Below, piece by piece: positions 24,846 through 34,040 of a stretch of DNA of 61,953 bases. Under the pieces are notes generated by a model. That model saw only the letters and a program-made list of their open reading frames with translations, made no database searches and was not told the origin of the DNA. Positions within the stretch are counted from its first letter, which is position 1, and the number at the start of each line of letters is the position of its first letter. Position numbers and translations under genes: made by a program. Location: NCBI GenBank assembly GCA_038108875.1, contig JAYNII010000007.1:1-61953 (forward strand), in the 5' to 3' direction. The DNA comes from VMDH01 sp038108875. Its GTDB lineage: Bacteria; Pseudomonadota; Gammaproteobacteria; Magnimaribacterales; D2472.

Positions 24846-27767
24846 ATGTATATTAGATTATTTAGCACATTTGCGCTTGGTCTAAGTTTGTTCTCATTTA
24901 ATGTATTCGCTCAAGAAGATTCTGAATACACAGGTAGAACAGTCGAAGAAGTGGTGACCACAGCGTTAAGACAAGAATCATCATTGCAAGAAACAGCGAT
25001 TACAGTGACTGCAATCACTGGCGATGGTCTTGAAGCAAGGCAGATCGAAAACATGGAAGATTTGCAATTTGCTGTACCAACATTGGGTTTCCAAAAAGGA
25101 GCTTACTCAGGTTCAGGTATTACACTCAGAGGTATAGGTAACTTTTGTGTAGGTAACTCATGTAGTGATGCTCTAGGAGTTTTCTGGAATGGGCAAGTAG
25201 CCTCAACCTCTGCTTTATATGAAGCTGAGTTGTTTGACATCGAAAGGGTTGAAGTGCTGCGTGGTCCTCAGGGTACTCTCTTTGGTGATGGTACAACAGC
25301 TGGAGTACTTCAAATTGTCACTCAAAAACCAGGCGACTCTTTTGGCGGCTATGTCAAAACAGATTTAGGTGACTATAACTCAGTCAGATTATCTGCCGCA
25401 GTAGATCTTCCCCTCAGTGAAAGATTGCGCTCAAGAATCGCAGTAGCCTCTCTTAGAAGAGATGGGTTTGTTGTCAATTCCTACAACAATGATGAACTTG
25501 ATGATAGAAACACCCAGGCTGCGAGATTAACACTTGAATTTGATTACGATGAAGACACTCTAATGAGACTCACCTATGAGCATACCAATGCTGATGACAA
25601 CAGGTTGAGAGCTGCAAGACAATATTGTAAAGCCCATCCTGTGCTAGGTTGTAGCGGAATAGAAGATGGTATGGATGCTGTCTTTTCAGCTGGTGGTTAT
25701 GGGCATTGGCTTGCATACTTTATGTTACAACAGTCTGGACTTGGGTACTCAGATGCCAGAAATAATCCAAGCAAAAGCATAAGAAGTGTAGACCTAGATT
25801 ATACTCCTTGGCACACAGCTACAAACACTCAAGCACTTTTTGAGATAGAGCACCAACTAACTGATGGCGTCAAAATGGATTTTTCTTACGCATATAGTAC
25901 TAGAGACTATGAAGATTCAGCTGACTATGACCATTCAGTAAGTGTGGTTCCCTACGCTATGGGTCCAATTACTACATGGCAGCATTGGGATAGATTAAGC
26001 CAGTCCGGTCCAATCGTTGGTACCAACACCTATGCTTCTAATGGAACAATTGACTATTCAGCCACAGAATCAGAATGGGCACAGACAGAATTAAGGTTTT
26101 ACTCTGATTTTGATGGAGATTTTAATTTCTCAGGAGGTTTCTTCTATTTAGAGTCACAATCACAGGTAGATTATGACTTAGCTGCTCCCTATATGAATTA
26201 TTACGGCAACACTTCAAACGGACCAATTTGTGCTATTTTCTCTTACACCTGTAATTTAGGTGGAGCGCCTTTTTGGATTACTTGGTTCCAAAATTTGCCA
26301 GTTGCCCAAGCGATGGTGCCAGGGTTAATTGCTGCAGGCGCTATCACGCCAGCACAAGCACAGGGATTTGTTCTTAATTATGCCGCAACTGTAGCAACAA
26401 ATACTGCAAAGGGAGCTTGTCTTCTTAAAAGGGGTCCTTGTGGTCCGCTACCTAATTGGCAACAAATGTATCAAAACGACTCAAACGTAACGAGAAATAC
26501 TTTTGGGGTTTATGCTGAGTTATATTTTGATCTTTCTGACAAAACTACCCTTACTCTTGGCGCAAGGAATACTGAGTACGAGATTAATAACATGACCTAC
26601 TTTTCATTGTTGGATTTACAAGGTAATGCTGCCGGTTATTACGGAGCAGACAGACCGTTACCTATTCCTAGAAATTTTGATGCTACTAAATCTACTTACA
26701 AGATAGGCTTCGATCATCAACTTAACGAGGATAATCTTCTCTATGGAACATTTTCTACAGGTTTCAAACCTGGAGGTTCAAACCCAACCAGTACCAGTGG
26801 AGATGGTGTTCCTGGCGATTTTGGAGCTGAAGAAGCCGAAGTATTTGAAATTGGTTTAAAGAGCACTCTTCTAGATGGAAGATTACAAATTAATACATCT
26901 ATTTATTCCAACGATTATTCAGGACTTCAGGTTTCAAAAATTGTAAGAAGATCTTCAGTTAATGAGAATTCTGATGCAAAAATTGAAGGCCTTGAAACAG
27001 AGTTCCAGTTCTTCCTTTCCGACAAGTGGTTGCTTGATGGTTACTATGCATACACTGATGCTAAATTTACAAGGTTTGAATCTGTTGATCCTCTTAATCC
27101 GGGTGCAGCAACTGCTTATTTAGACAACGCATCCATATTTGCTCCAATTGGGGGAACTGCTACTGGCTTCTTTGCTGACTTTAAGCAATTCGGTCCTTAT
27201 TGTGCAGCAGGAGTTGTAACAGATGTGGGTCTTTGTACTCTAGCCGCTTATGCGAATGGCAGTGCTTTACTCTCCGCACTATTAAAGTATCAATTAACTG
27301 ATGCTGGTATATTGTGGAAATCTTTTGGACCGGTTTGTACTCAACCATTCTTTGGTTTAGATAGTACTACCCTCCCATGTCCAGCTACCGATGGAGTATC
27401 ACAGAACTTAGCTGGTAACAGGTTACCTCTCTCAGCAGAAACTAACTATAGATTGGGATTATCTCGATTCTTTGATAGACCTAATGGTACTTGGGTGGCA
27501 AGAGTTGATTACACATACAGAGGTGACACTTACTCAGACAATTTCAACAGAGAGCATGACAAAATTCCTGCATTGGATTACTTGGATTTCTCCTTAAGAT
27601 TTACTTCAAAGGATGATTCATGGTATGCAGGAGTCTATGTTAGAAATGTAACCGATGAAGATCATATTTACGCTAAATATCGTTCAGATCCAACTATTGG
27701 TGGATTTGCTAACGGGGTAGCAATTGATCCCAAGATCTGGGGAATTAATTTTGGAGTCAATTTCTAA
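24846..27767 (+). CDS. TonB-dependent receptor
   Basis: Outer-membrane active transporter energised by TonB-ExbBD. The 973-residue precursor has a signal peptide with likely cleavage after VFA (residue 22). A TonB-box/plug start follows (VEEVVTTALRQESSLQETAITVTAI), then the plug signature ERVEVLRGPQGTLFGDGTTAGVLQIVT, a long beta barrel with several cysteine pairs in loops, and a C-terminal aromatic strand ending in Phe. It resembles the large Sphingomonad/SAR86-type receptors annotated for complex organics rather than the smaller siderophore type, but the ligand cannot be read. The gene stands alone with its own promoter and a strong terminator. Confidence 0.93.
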   Translation: MYIRLFSTFALGLSLFSFNVFAQEDSEYTGRTVEEVVTTALRQESSLQETAITVTAITGDGLEARQIENMEDLQFAVPTLGFQKGAYSGSGITLRGIGNFCVGNSCSDALGVFWNGQVASTSALYEAELFDIERVEVLRGPQGTLFGDGTTAGVLQIVTQKPGDSFGGYVKTDLGDYNSVRLSAAVDLPLSERLRSRIAVASLRRDGFVVNSYNNDELDDRNTQAARLTLEFDYDEDTLMRLTYEHTNADDNRLRAARQYCKAHPVLGCSGIEDGMDAVFSAGGYGHWLAYFMLQQSGLGYSDARNNPSKSIRSVDLDYTPWHTATNTQALFEIEHQLTDGVKMDFSYAYSTRDYEDSADYDHSVSVVPYAMGPITTWQHWDRLSQSGPIVGTNTYASNGTIDYSATESEWAQTELRFYSDFDGDFNFSGGFFYLESQSQVDYDLAAPYMNYYGNTSNGPICAIFSYTCNLGGAPFWITWFQNLPVAQAMVPGLIAAGAITPAQAQGFVLNYAATVATNTAKGACLLKRGPCGPLPNWQQMYQNDSNVTRNTFGVYAELYFDLSDKTTLTLGARNTEYEINNMTYFSLLDLQGNAAGYYGADRPLPIPRNFDATKSTYKIGFDHQLNEDNLLYGTFSTGFKPGGSNPTSTSGDGVPGDFGAEEAEVFEIGLKSTLLDGRLQINTSIYSNDYSGLQVSKIVRRSSVNENSDAKIEGLETEFQFFLSDKWLLDGYYAYTDAKFTRFESVDPLNPGAATAYLDNASIFAPIGGTATGFFADFKQFGPYCAAGVVTDVGLCTLAAYANGSALLSALLKYQLTDAGILWKSFGPVCTQPFFGLDSTTLPCPATDGVSQNLAGNRLPLSAETNYRLGLSRFFDRPNGTWVARVDYTYRGDTYSDNFNREHDKIPALDYLDFSLRFTSKDDSWYAGVYVRNVTDEDHIYAKYRSDPTIGGFANGVAIDPKIWGINFGVNF

Positions 27768-27783
27768 TTGATCTACTAAATTT

Positions 27784-27813
27784 AAAAGCCCAGCTTTCGC
27801 TGGGCTTTTTTTT
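27784..27813 (+). terminator. Rho-independent terminator after the TonB receptor
   Basis: AGCCCAGC (27787-27794) pairs perfectly with GCTGGGCT (27799-27806) around a TTTC loop, extended by AAA/TTT pairs, followed by a T-run to 27813. It is the clearest intrinsic terminator in the window. It ends only 3 bases before the next start codon. Confidence 0.9.
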
Positions 27814-27816
27814 ACT

Positions 27817-28125
27817 ATGAAAAAACGTATTGAAAAAATTCTACTTAAGTTAAAAGAAGCTTTCAAAGAAGAGTCTGAAGATAACTTTGAAATGCTGAGC
27901 GTATACTTTTTATGGATTGAAGGAAAAGCTAGCGATCAAGATCTAGATCAGGCAAATGCCCAGCTTAAAGAAATTTTTAAAAATCTTGGGCTTGGAATAT
28001 TTTTAGTATTGCCATTTAGCCCCATTACTATACCGTTTATTTTTAAGATGGCACAAAATTATAAAATTGATCTCATCCCCAAGTGGTATAAAACTTTCAG
28101 CAAAGATAACGATAGAGTAGAATAG
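27817..28125 (+). CDS. Small LETM1-like membrane protein, function unknown
   Basis: 102 residues: a charged helical N-terminus (KKRIEKILLKLKEAFKEESED), an amphipathic middle and a hydrophobic segment GLGIFLVLPFSPITIPFIFKMA at about 57-78, followed by a basic tail. The pattern of a proline-rich hydrophobic helix after a helical region recalls the LETM1-related families of bacteria; that resemblance is by eye only. The start codon lies 3 bases after the upstream terminator's T-run, leaving no room for a Shine-Dalgarno sequence. It is therefore either leaderless or weakly expressed by read-through; the next ATG is at 27889. Confidence 0.55.
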   Translation: MKKRIEKILLKLKEAFKEESEDNFEMLSVYFLWIEGKASDQDLDQANAQLKEIFKNLGLGIFLVLPFSPITIPFIFKMAQNYKIDLIPKWYKTFSKDNDRVE

Positions 28126-28129
28126 TTCG

Positions 28130-28158
28130 TTGTTTTGAAAACTATTGACACCTATAAT
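28130..28158 (+). promoter_or_regulatory. Candidate promoter of the thiolase gene
   Basis: TTGTTT at 28130-28135 and a perfect TATAAT at 28153-28158 are spaced by 17 bases, placing transcription start about 18 bases before the ATG at 28183. A GGAG ribosome site lies between, at 28172-28175. Confidence 0.45.
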
Positions 28159-28182
28159 GTCAATAATTCATTGGAGTTAATC

Positions 28183-29376
28183 ATGAAAAATGCAGTAATC
28201 GTTGATAGCGTAAGAACTGGGTTAGCTAAATCCCATCGAGGAGGATTTAATATTACTAGACCCGACGATATGACAGCCCATATTATTAATGCCCTTTTAG
28301 ATAGAAATCCAAACCTTCCTCCAGAAGCGGTTGAGGATGTAATTTTAGGTTGTGGAAATCCAGAAGGTCCCCAAGGACATAATATCGGACGCAATGCTGC
28401 GGTTTTATCAAAACTACCTATTACAGCAGGCGGTACAACCGTCAATAGATATTGTTCTTCAGGTCTGCAAACCATAGCCATGGCTGCCTCTCAGATAATG
28501 GCTGGTTGCTACGACACCGTTATAGCAGGCGGCGTTGAACAAATCTCAATGATATCTGGAAAAACTAATATGGAAGGTTTTGTGAATGCAAAATTAGCAG
28601 AATCAGTTCCTGGAATTTATCATCCTATGGGCATTACAGCAGAAACAGTTGCTAAGAGATACAAGGTATCCAGAGCAGCACAAGATGAGTTAGCTTTGAT
28701 GAGTCAACAAAGAACAGCTGCAGCTCAAGAAGCTGGACTTTTTCAAGATGAAATTGTTCCTATGGCAACAAAAATGTTATTAGTTAATAAAGAGACAGGT
28801 GATTCAAAGGAGATTGATTACGTAGTTGGAAAAGATGAATGCAATCGTCCTGAAACAACTGCAGAAGGTTTAGCATCTTTGAAGCCAGTATTTGATCCAG
28901 AAAATGGATCTGTTACCGCAGGCAATTCATCACAATTATCAGACGGCTCTTCAGTTACTTTGGTAATGAGTGAAGACAAGGCCCTAGAACTTGGTCTAAA
29001 GCCCAAGGCTTATTTTAGAGGATTTACCACTATGGGTTGTGAGCCAGATGAAATGGGCATTGGTCCAGTTTTTTCAGTTCCAAAACTATTAGCAAGATAT
29101 AATTTATCCATAAACGATATCGATCTTTGGGAATTGAATGAAGCTTTCGCTGTTCAAGTTGTGTATTGCAGAGACAAACTTGGGATACCCATGGAAAAAC
29201 TTAATGTTAATGGTGGATCTATTTCTATTGGACACCCTTTTGGAATGACTGGCTCAAGACAAGTGGGACATATTGTTAGAGAGCTTGCAAGACAAGATAA
29301 ACAATTCGGAATTGTTACGATGTGCGTAGGTGGCGGTATGGGAGCCACCGGATTATTTGAAAGATATCCCTCCTAA
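28183..29376 (+). CDS. Acetyl-CoA acyltransferase (thiolase)
   Basis: Thiolase that cleaves 3-ketoacyl-CoA or condenses acetyl-CoA units, cytoplasmic. The roughly 397-residue protein has the acylated cysteine in NRYCSSGLQTIAMA, the catalytic His in GGSISIGHPFGMTGSRQ and the C-terminal CVGGGMGATGLFE cysteine. I set the start at the ATG at 28183 (KNAVIVDSVRTGLAK, the family's normal N-terminus, after GGAG); an upstream TTG at 28135 would add 16 unrelated residues across the promoter. No fadB neighbour is present, so degradative or biosynthetic use is open. The end overlaps the thiL start. Confidence 0.93.
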   Translation: MKNAVIVDSVRTGLAKSHRGGFNITRPDDMTAHIINALLDRNPNLPPEAVEDVILGCGNPEGPQGHNIGRNAAVLSKLPITAGGTTVNRYCSSGLQTIAMAASQIMAGCYDTVIAGGVEQISMISGKTNMEGFVNAKLAESVPGIYHPMGITAETVAKRYKVSRAAQDELALMSQQRTAAAQEAGLFQDEIVPMATKMLLVNKETGDSKEIDYVVGKDECNRPETTAEGLASLKPVFDPENGSVTAGNSSQLSDGSSVTLVMSEDKALELGLKPKAYFRGFTTMGCEPDEMGIGPVFSVPKLLARYNLSINDIDLWELNEAFAVQVVYCRDKLGIPMEKLNVNGGSISIGHPFGMTGSRQVGHIVRELARQDKQFGIVTMCVGGGMGATGLFERYPS

Positions 29377-30283
29377 CATTAACGAATTTTCCTTAATCAA
29401 GAAGTACCTATCGGATATAGGTGCTTCTTATGCTACGCATGTATCTACTAATGTTGGTGATGACTGTGCAGTCATGAATCCTACTTCCAAACAATTGGTA
29501 ACTACGGATGTTGCAGTAGCTGGAGTCCATTTCCCTAAAAACCTCCCTGCTCAATTCATAGCTCAAAGGGCTGTAATTGCTGCATTTAGCGATATTGCTG
29601 CAATGGGTGGCAAACTAAGTGCATTTACTTTAGGTCTTTCGATAGAAAAGATTAACATTGACTGGATGATTGGCTTACGCAAGGGGCTTCAGTCAGTAGC
29701 CAAAAAATACCAAGTGCCTTTGATTGGAGGAGATGTTGTCAGAGGTCCTACGCAACTTGCCGTCACAGTAATTGGTAATGCTATAAAGTTCCCAGTTTTA
29801 AGAAACGGGGCCAAGCAGGGAGATGTTATCTGCCTTTCTGGAAAACTCGGAGGAAGTTATCTTGGATTTAAGGCTTATCAGAAAGATAAAAAGCTAAGCG
29901 CTGTTTCATACAAGTACCTATGTCCAAAAGCAAAACTTGATTACGGAAAGTATTGTGCTAAGTATGCAACCTCAATGATAGATATTTCAGATGGCATTTT
30001 TCAAGATTTAGCACATTTAATGCATGCGTCAAAGGTTGGGGCTAGATTAAATTTTAAATCGATCCCATTTCTATCTTACGGGGATGTCCAAAAAATAATA
30101 GGTTTTGGAGATGATTACGAGCTTTTATTCACGGTAAGTCAAAAAAATATTAAACCCCTTAGAAAGACTCTGGCCTCCAAAAAAATGCAGTTATGGGAGA
30201 TTGGGTGTGTAGACGGTAAAAAGCTAAAGATTGATAATTTACCAAAAGAAATTAGCTTACAGGGGTGGGATCATTTTGCATGA
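29357..30283 (+). CDS. thiL: Thiamine-monophosphate kinase
   Basis: ATP-dependent conversion of thiamine phosphate to the active diphosphate. The protein of about 308 residues shows NEFSLIKKYLS at its start, VGDDCAVM (Mg/ATP loop), TDVAVAGVHF, AFSDIAAMGG, PLIGGDVVRGP, MIDISDGIFQDL and GFGDDYELLFTV, matching E. coli ThiL throughout. The start is uncertain: TTG at 29357 is preferred because homologs begin close to EFSLI; GTG at 29330 is the outer limit. It overlaps the thiolase end by 20 bases and pgpA by 4. In relatives thiL follows nusB; here the two are some 10 kb apart. Confidence 0.9.
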   Translation: MKDIPPNINEFSLIKKYLSDIGASYATHVSTNVGDDCAVMNPTSKQLVTTDVAVAGVHFPKNLPAQFIAQRAVIAAFSDIAAMGGKLSAFTLGLSIEKINIDWMIGLRKGLQSVAKKYQVPLIGGDVVRGPTQLAVTVIGNAIKFPVLRNGAKQGDVICLSGKLGGSYLGFKAYQKDKKLSAVSYKYLCPKAKLDYGKYCAKYATSMIDISDGIFQDLAHLMHASKVGARLNFKSIPFLSYGDVQKIIGFGDDYELLFTVSQKNIKPLRKTLASKKMQLWEIGCVDGKKLKIDNLPKEISLQGWDHFA

Positions 30284-30744
30284 ATGTAATCTTTGATTGG
30301 GTCATTAGAGTTATTGCTAGTATGGGCGGCATTGGTTATGTAAAGTTTGCTCCTGGCACCCTCGCCAGCCTTGCAACCCTAATACTTGTTTATGTCTTTA
30401 ATCCATTTTCGAATGGTTTTTGGCTGATCTTATTTCCTGCATTGATGTTTTCATGGGCTATTTGCGCCTTTGCTGAAAAGATTTTTGAAGGTCATGACAA
30501 TTCTCGAATTGTAATCGATGAATTTGCTGGTTTATTGGTATGTTTTGCTTTGATAGATTTTGATTTAATTACTATGTGTATTGGCTTCATGCTTTTTAGG
30601 GTATTTGATATAGCCAAGCCTTGGCCCATTAGCTTTATTGATAAGAGCATTAGGGGTGGAATCGGTATTTTAATGGATGATATTTTAGCTGGGTTCTTTT
30701 CAGGTGCTATAATTGCCGGCTTAAAAATTCTGCTAATAACATGA
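30280..30744 (+). CDS. pgpA: Phosphatidylglycerophosphatase A
   Basis: Integral membrane phosphatase that makes phosphatidylglycerol from its phosphate. About 154 residues with several membrane segments, the N-terminal GGIGYVKFAPGTLASLATLI block and the acidic IVIDEFAGLLVCF motif and IAKPWPISFIDKSIRGGIGILMDDILAG region typical of PgpA. The ATG at 30280 overlaps the thiL stop (ATGA). The upstream GTG at 30265 is less likely. It is translationally coupled to thiL and ribA on both sides. Confidence 0.9.
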   Translation: MNVIFDWVIRVIASMGGIGYVKFAPGTLASLATLILVYVFNPFSNGFWLILFPALMFSWAICAFAEKIFEGHDNSRIVIDEFAGLLVCFALIDFDLITMCIGFMLFRVFDIAKPWPISFIDKSIRGGIGILMDDILAGFFSGAIIAGLKILLIT

Positions 30745-31325
30745 CCCAATGTACTTTTGTAACCGACGCTTCATTACCGACTGAATTTGGAGAATTTCGT
30801 TTGTATGCATTTGAAGAGGAGGATGGCAAAGAGCACTTAGCGATTGTCTTGGGAGAAATAAATAGCCAAGAAAATGTTCTTTGTAGGTTGCATTCTGAGT
30901 GTCTCACAGGAGATGCGCTCTTCAGCACTAGGTGTGATTGTGGACCTCAATTAAAAGCAGCTTTAAAAAGTATTGCAGAAAATCGATCAGGTATTTTGCT
31001 CTATTTGCGCCAAGAGGGTAGAGGTATAGGATTGGTTAATAAGATCAAAGCTTATGCATTGCAAGATCAAGGCCGAGATACTGTTGAAGCAAATGAAGAC
31101 TTGGGTTTTGATGCGGACTTACGTTCATATGATATTTGTTTTGATATGCTTAATTATTTTGATGTTAGTTCTGTAAATTTACTAACTAACAACCCAAAAA
31201 AAGTTGCTGCTTTAGAACAAGTGGGAGTAAAGGTTAATGAGAGAATTGCTCTTTACGCGGGTGTTAACGAGAAAAATCAATCTTATATTGATACTAAGAA
31301 AACTAAGCTAGGTCACTTAGATTAG
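30741..31325 (+). CDS. ribA: GTP cyclohydrolase II
   Basis: First riboflavin step, opening GTP to a diaminopyrimidine with loss of formate and pyrophosphate. The 194-residue protein has the zinc-binding HSECLTGDALFSTRCDCGPQL (three cysteines), the catalytic LRQEGRGIGLVNKIKAYALQ and GFDADLRSYDI. Length matches E. coli RibA (196). It is the active partner that makes up for the degenerate C-terminal domain of the RibB protein at 20124. It overlaps pgpA by ATGA and converges on dxs with a 4-base stop overlap. Confidence 0.95.
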   Translation: MTQCTFVTDASLPTEFGEFRLYAFEEEDGKEHLAIVLGEINSQENVLCRLHSECLTGDALFSTRCDCGPQLKAALKSIAENRSGILLYLRQEGRGIGLVNKIKAYALQDQGRDTVEANEDLGFDADLRSYDICFDMLNYFDVSSVNLLTNNPKKVAALEQVGVKVNERIALYAGVNEKNQSYIDTKKTKLGHLD

Positions 31326-33181
31326 CTCTTCAACCAGTCATCAATATTTTTTCTAAGCTTTGCTAGGCTTAAACCTGCCATATCCAGCATTTCATCCCTA
31401 GAGGCATGTTCAATGAAATTATCCGGTATTCCAAAAGACTTGATTTTAGGAACATGCTTAAGACCTTGGTAGTATTCCATTACAGCAGAACCTGCTCCGC
31501 CAGCTAGCGCCCCGTCTTCAAGCGTAATAAGCCTGTGTGACTCATTAAATGATGAGAGCAGCTTATTATCTAATGGCTTCACAAACCTCATGTCGTATAA
31601 ATCTGCGGGCAAGTTTTTTGCAAGTTCTTCAGCTATGTGTAGTAACGAGCCAAAGTTTAAGATAATTAAATTATTTTTATTCTCTATAATTGGTCTGCAC
31701 TTACCAATTGAAACTACTTCGTTGGTAGCAGTCACTTCTACATTAGGCCCAGAACCTCTTGGATATCTAACTGTAGCGGGGCCTTCATAACTGAAAGCTG
31801 TATTAAGAAGCAATACGGTTTCATTTTCATCTGCTGGAGTAGCAATGATTATATTTGGTATACATCTAAGGTAGACCAAATCATAATTTCCAGAATGAGT
31901 GGGACCATCTTCTCCTACTAAGCCCGCTCGATCGATTGCAAAAGTCACGTTTAGATTTTGTAATGCGACATCATGGATTAACTGATCGTAGGCTCTTTGT
32001 AGAAAGGTTGAGTAGATTGCAACCACGGGTTTTTTTCCTTGGCATGCCAGTCCTGCTGCAAAGGTAACCGCATGTTGCTCTGCAATTGCAACATCGAAAT
32101 ACCTTTCTGGAAAGGTGCGACTAAAATCAACCAAGCCTGATCCTTCTCTCATGGCAGGAGTTATCGCTATGAGATCTCTATCCCTATGCCCCTGTTTAAC
32201 TATCCAGTCACTAAATATATCTTGATATTTAGGTTTATTATTCCCTTGTTTTGCTGGGGCACTAATTTTATTTATGGCATGAAAACCAATACGATCCTCC
32301 TCCGCTATGTCTAACCCTGCGCCTTTTTTAGTGATGATGTGTAAAAATTGAGGTCCTTCAAAATCTTTTAAATTTGAGATTACATCATGTAGTTCATAAA
32401 TGTTATGACCATCAATGGGACCAATATAGTTCAAACCGAGCTCTTCAAATAACGATCCAGGACTTACCATGGCTTTCATTTGGGTTTCCACCTTTCTTGC
32501 AATATGATGTGCTTGAGGTAGTTTGCTCAAAAAGGATTTACCACTCTTTCTAATACCCTTGTATGTTTTTGAAGCCCATATTCTTGAAAAGTAGTTAGAT
32601 AACCCACCAACATTTTCTGAGATAGACATATCGTTATCGTTCAAAATGATTAACATATTCGGCCTGATATGACCTGCATGACTTAAAGCCTCAAATGCCA
32701 TTCCAGCGGTCATAGCTCCATCTCCGATTACTGCTACTGTTTTATTTGCATTGTTTAGTACAGCCATGCCAAGCGCAGCTCCAATTGAAGTACTGGAGTG
32801 TCCAACACCAAAGGCATCGTACTCGCTTTCTTGGATTGCAGGAAAAGGCGCAAGCCCTCCCTTTTTTCTAATTGTTTCAATTTGATTTTTTCTGCCCGTA
32901 AGGATTTTGTGAGGATAGGCTTGATGACCAACATCCCAAATGATTTTATCTTTGGGAGTATTAAAGACATAGTGCAGAACTATGGTTAACTCAACTACAC
33001 CAAGTCCTGCTCCCAAATGTCCACCACTTTGGCCAACGGAAAAAAGCAAAAACTCTCTTAACTCGTCTGCAAGACTAACAAGCTCATGCTTGTTAAGTTT
33101 TTTGAGATCTCGTGGATAGTCTATGGTATCCAGTAACTTGGTTACTGGTTTAGAGATTGGGATCGCTTTGAAACTTTTCAC
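31322..33181 (-). CDS. dxs: 1-deoxy-D-xylulose-5-phosphate synthase
   Basis: TPP-dependent condensation of pyruvate and glyceraldehyde 3-phosphate, the first MEP-pathway enzyme. The 619-residue protein has the early GQSGGHLGAGLGVVELTIVLHYVF block, the TPP/Mg motif GDGAMTAGMAFEALSHAG with LILNDNDMSIS, and the transketolase C-domain EQHAVTFAAGLA and DRAGLVGEDGPTHSG. It is the last gene of the xseB-ispA-dxs run, with a 4-base overlap with ispA, the standard gammaproteobacterial order. Confidence 0.96.
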   Translation of the reverse strand: MKSFKAIPISKPVTKLLDTIDYPRDLKKLNKHELVSLADELREFLLFSVGQSGGHLGAGLGVVELTIVLHYVFNTPKDKIIWDVGHQAYPHKILTGRKNQIETIRKKGGLAPFPAIQESEYDAFGVGHSSTSIGAALGMAVLNNANKTVAVIGDGAMTAGMAFEALSHAGHIRPNMLIILNDNDMSISENVGGLSNYFSRIWASKTYKGIRKSGKSFLSKLPQAHHIARKVETQMKAMVSPGSLFEELGLNYIGPIDGHNIYELHDVISNLKDFEGPQFLHIITKKGAGLDIAEEDRIGFHAINKISAPAKQGNNKPKYQDIFSDWIVKQGHRDRDLIAITPAMREGSGLVDFSRTFPERYFDVAIAEQHAVTFAAGLACQGKKPVVAIYSTFLQRAYDQLIHDVALQNLNVTFAIDRAGLVGEDGPTHSGNYDLVYLRCIPNIIIATPADENETVLLLNTAFSYEGPATVRYPRGSGPNVEVTATNEVVSIGKCRPIIENKNNLIILNFGSLLHIAEELAKNLPADLYDMRFVKPLDNKLLSSFNESHRLITLEDGALAGGAGSAVMEYYQGLKHVPKIKSFGIPDNFIEHASRDEMLDMAGLSLAKLRKNIDDWLKS

Positions 33182-34038
33182 GATGTTCTTTCCAAGATCA
33201 TCTTTGCTAAGCCCATCATTAAATCAGGATAGCTAAAACTAGTTTGTGCTAGCTTTATGGCTGAGTTTATATGTTGTTGAGCGTGGTTGCTTGATAGATT
33301 GATCCCAAATTTTGAAACATATGTAAGTTTTTGATTTTTGGTATCAGAGAGATTGCTTTTGCCTAAACTTAATGATGTTTCGGTATGTTCTAAAATATCA
33401 TCGGTTATCTGAAAGGCCATCCCAATGTGCCAACCAAGTTTATTTAAAGTTTCTAATTCAACCTTTGATTTATGCAGCATTGAGGCACAAACAATAGCTG
33501 ATTGGATTAGTTTACCTGTTTTCAATCCATGAATAAGCTCGATGTTGAGAGTTTTATCGTTCTCTGCACGAATATCTAATTCTTGCCCAAGAATCATCCC
33601 TTGATAACCACAAGAGATAATAAGATTATTAAGAATCTTAATCTTTGCCTTCTCTTCTATTGCTTGACTTTCAACAATTATCTGAAGAGCTCTTAACTGC
33701 AAAGCGTCACCTGCGAGTACGGCAGTTGATTCTCCGTATGCTATATGATTCGCTGGTTTACCTCTTCTTACATCATCATTATCCATGCAAGGAAGATCAT
33801 CATGAATAAGAGAGTAACTGTGCAGCATCTCTATGCAAACTGCTAATTCTCTGGTCTTTTGCTCAACCTCAAAACCCAAGCCAATTGATGTTGCATGTAC
33901 CAGCGCCGCTCTAAAACATTTACTATCTGCAGCAGCAGTGTAAAGCATTGCCTGAGCAACTTTTGAATCAGGAATAATATAAGCTTTGGTATCAGCTATG
34001 ACTTGTGTCTTGATGTCACTTATGAAAGTGTCTAGCAT
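33178..34038 (-). CDS. ispA: Farnesyl diphosphate synthase (polyprenyl synthetase)
   Basis: Head-to-tail condensation of IPP with DMAPP/GPP to farnesyl diphosphate, feeding undecaprenyl phosphate and quinones. The 286 residues include the first aspartate-rich motif HDDLPCMDNDDVRRGKPANH, LQLRALQIIV and the second motif FQITDDILEHTE. It is slightly shorter than E. coli IspA (299). It lies between xseB (2-base gap) and dxs (overlap), so precursor and product genes are co-expressed. Confidence 0.95.
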   Translation of the reverse strand: MLDTFISDIKTQVIADTKAYIIPDSKVAQAMLYTAAADSKCFRAALVHATSIGLGFEVEQKTRELAVCIEMLHSYSLIHDDLPCMDNDDVRRGKPANHIAYGESTAVLAGDALQLRALQIIVESQAIEEKAKIKILNNLIISCGYQGMILGQELDIRAENDKTLNIELIHGLKTGKLIQSAIVCASMLHKSKVELETLNKLGWHIGMAFQITDDILEHTETSLSLGKSNLSDTKNQKLTYVSKFGINLSSNHAQQHINSAIKLAQTSFSYPDLMMGLAKMILERTS

Positions 34039-34040
34039 GA

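Noticed and set aside
28145..28158. TTGACA at 28145-28150 beside TATAAT at 28153
   Set aside because: The hexamers are separated by only 2 bases, so they cannot be one promoter; the TTGTTT 17 bases upstream is a better partner.
28135..28182. TTG start extending the thiolase by 16 residues
   Set aside because: The added residues are not family sequence and cover the TATAAT; the ATG at 28183 follows a good GGAG site and gives the normal N-terminus.
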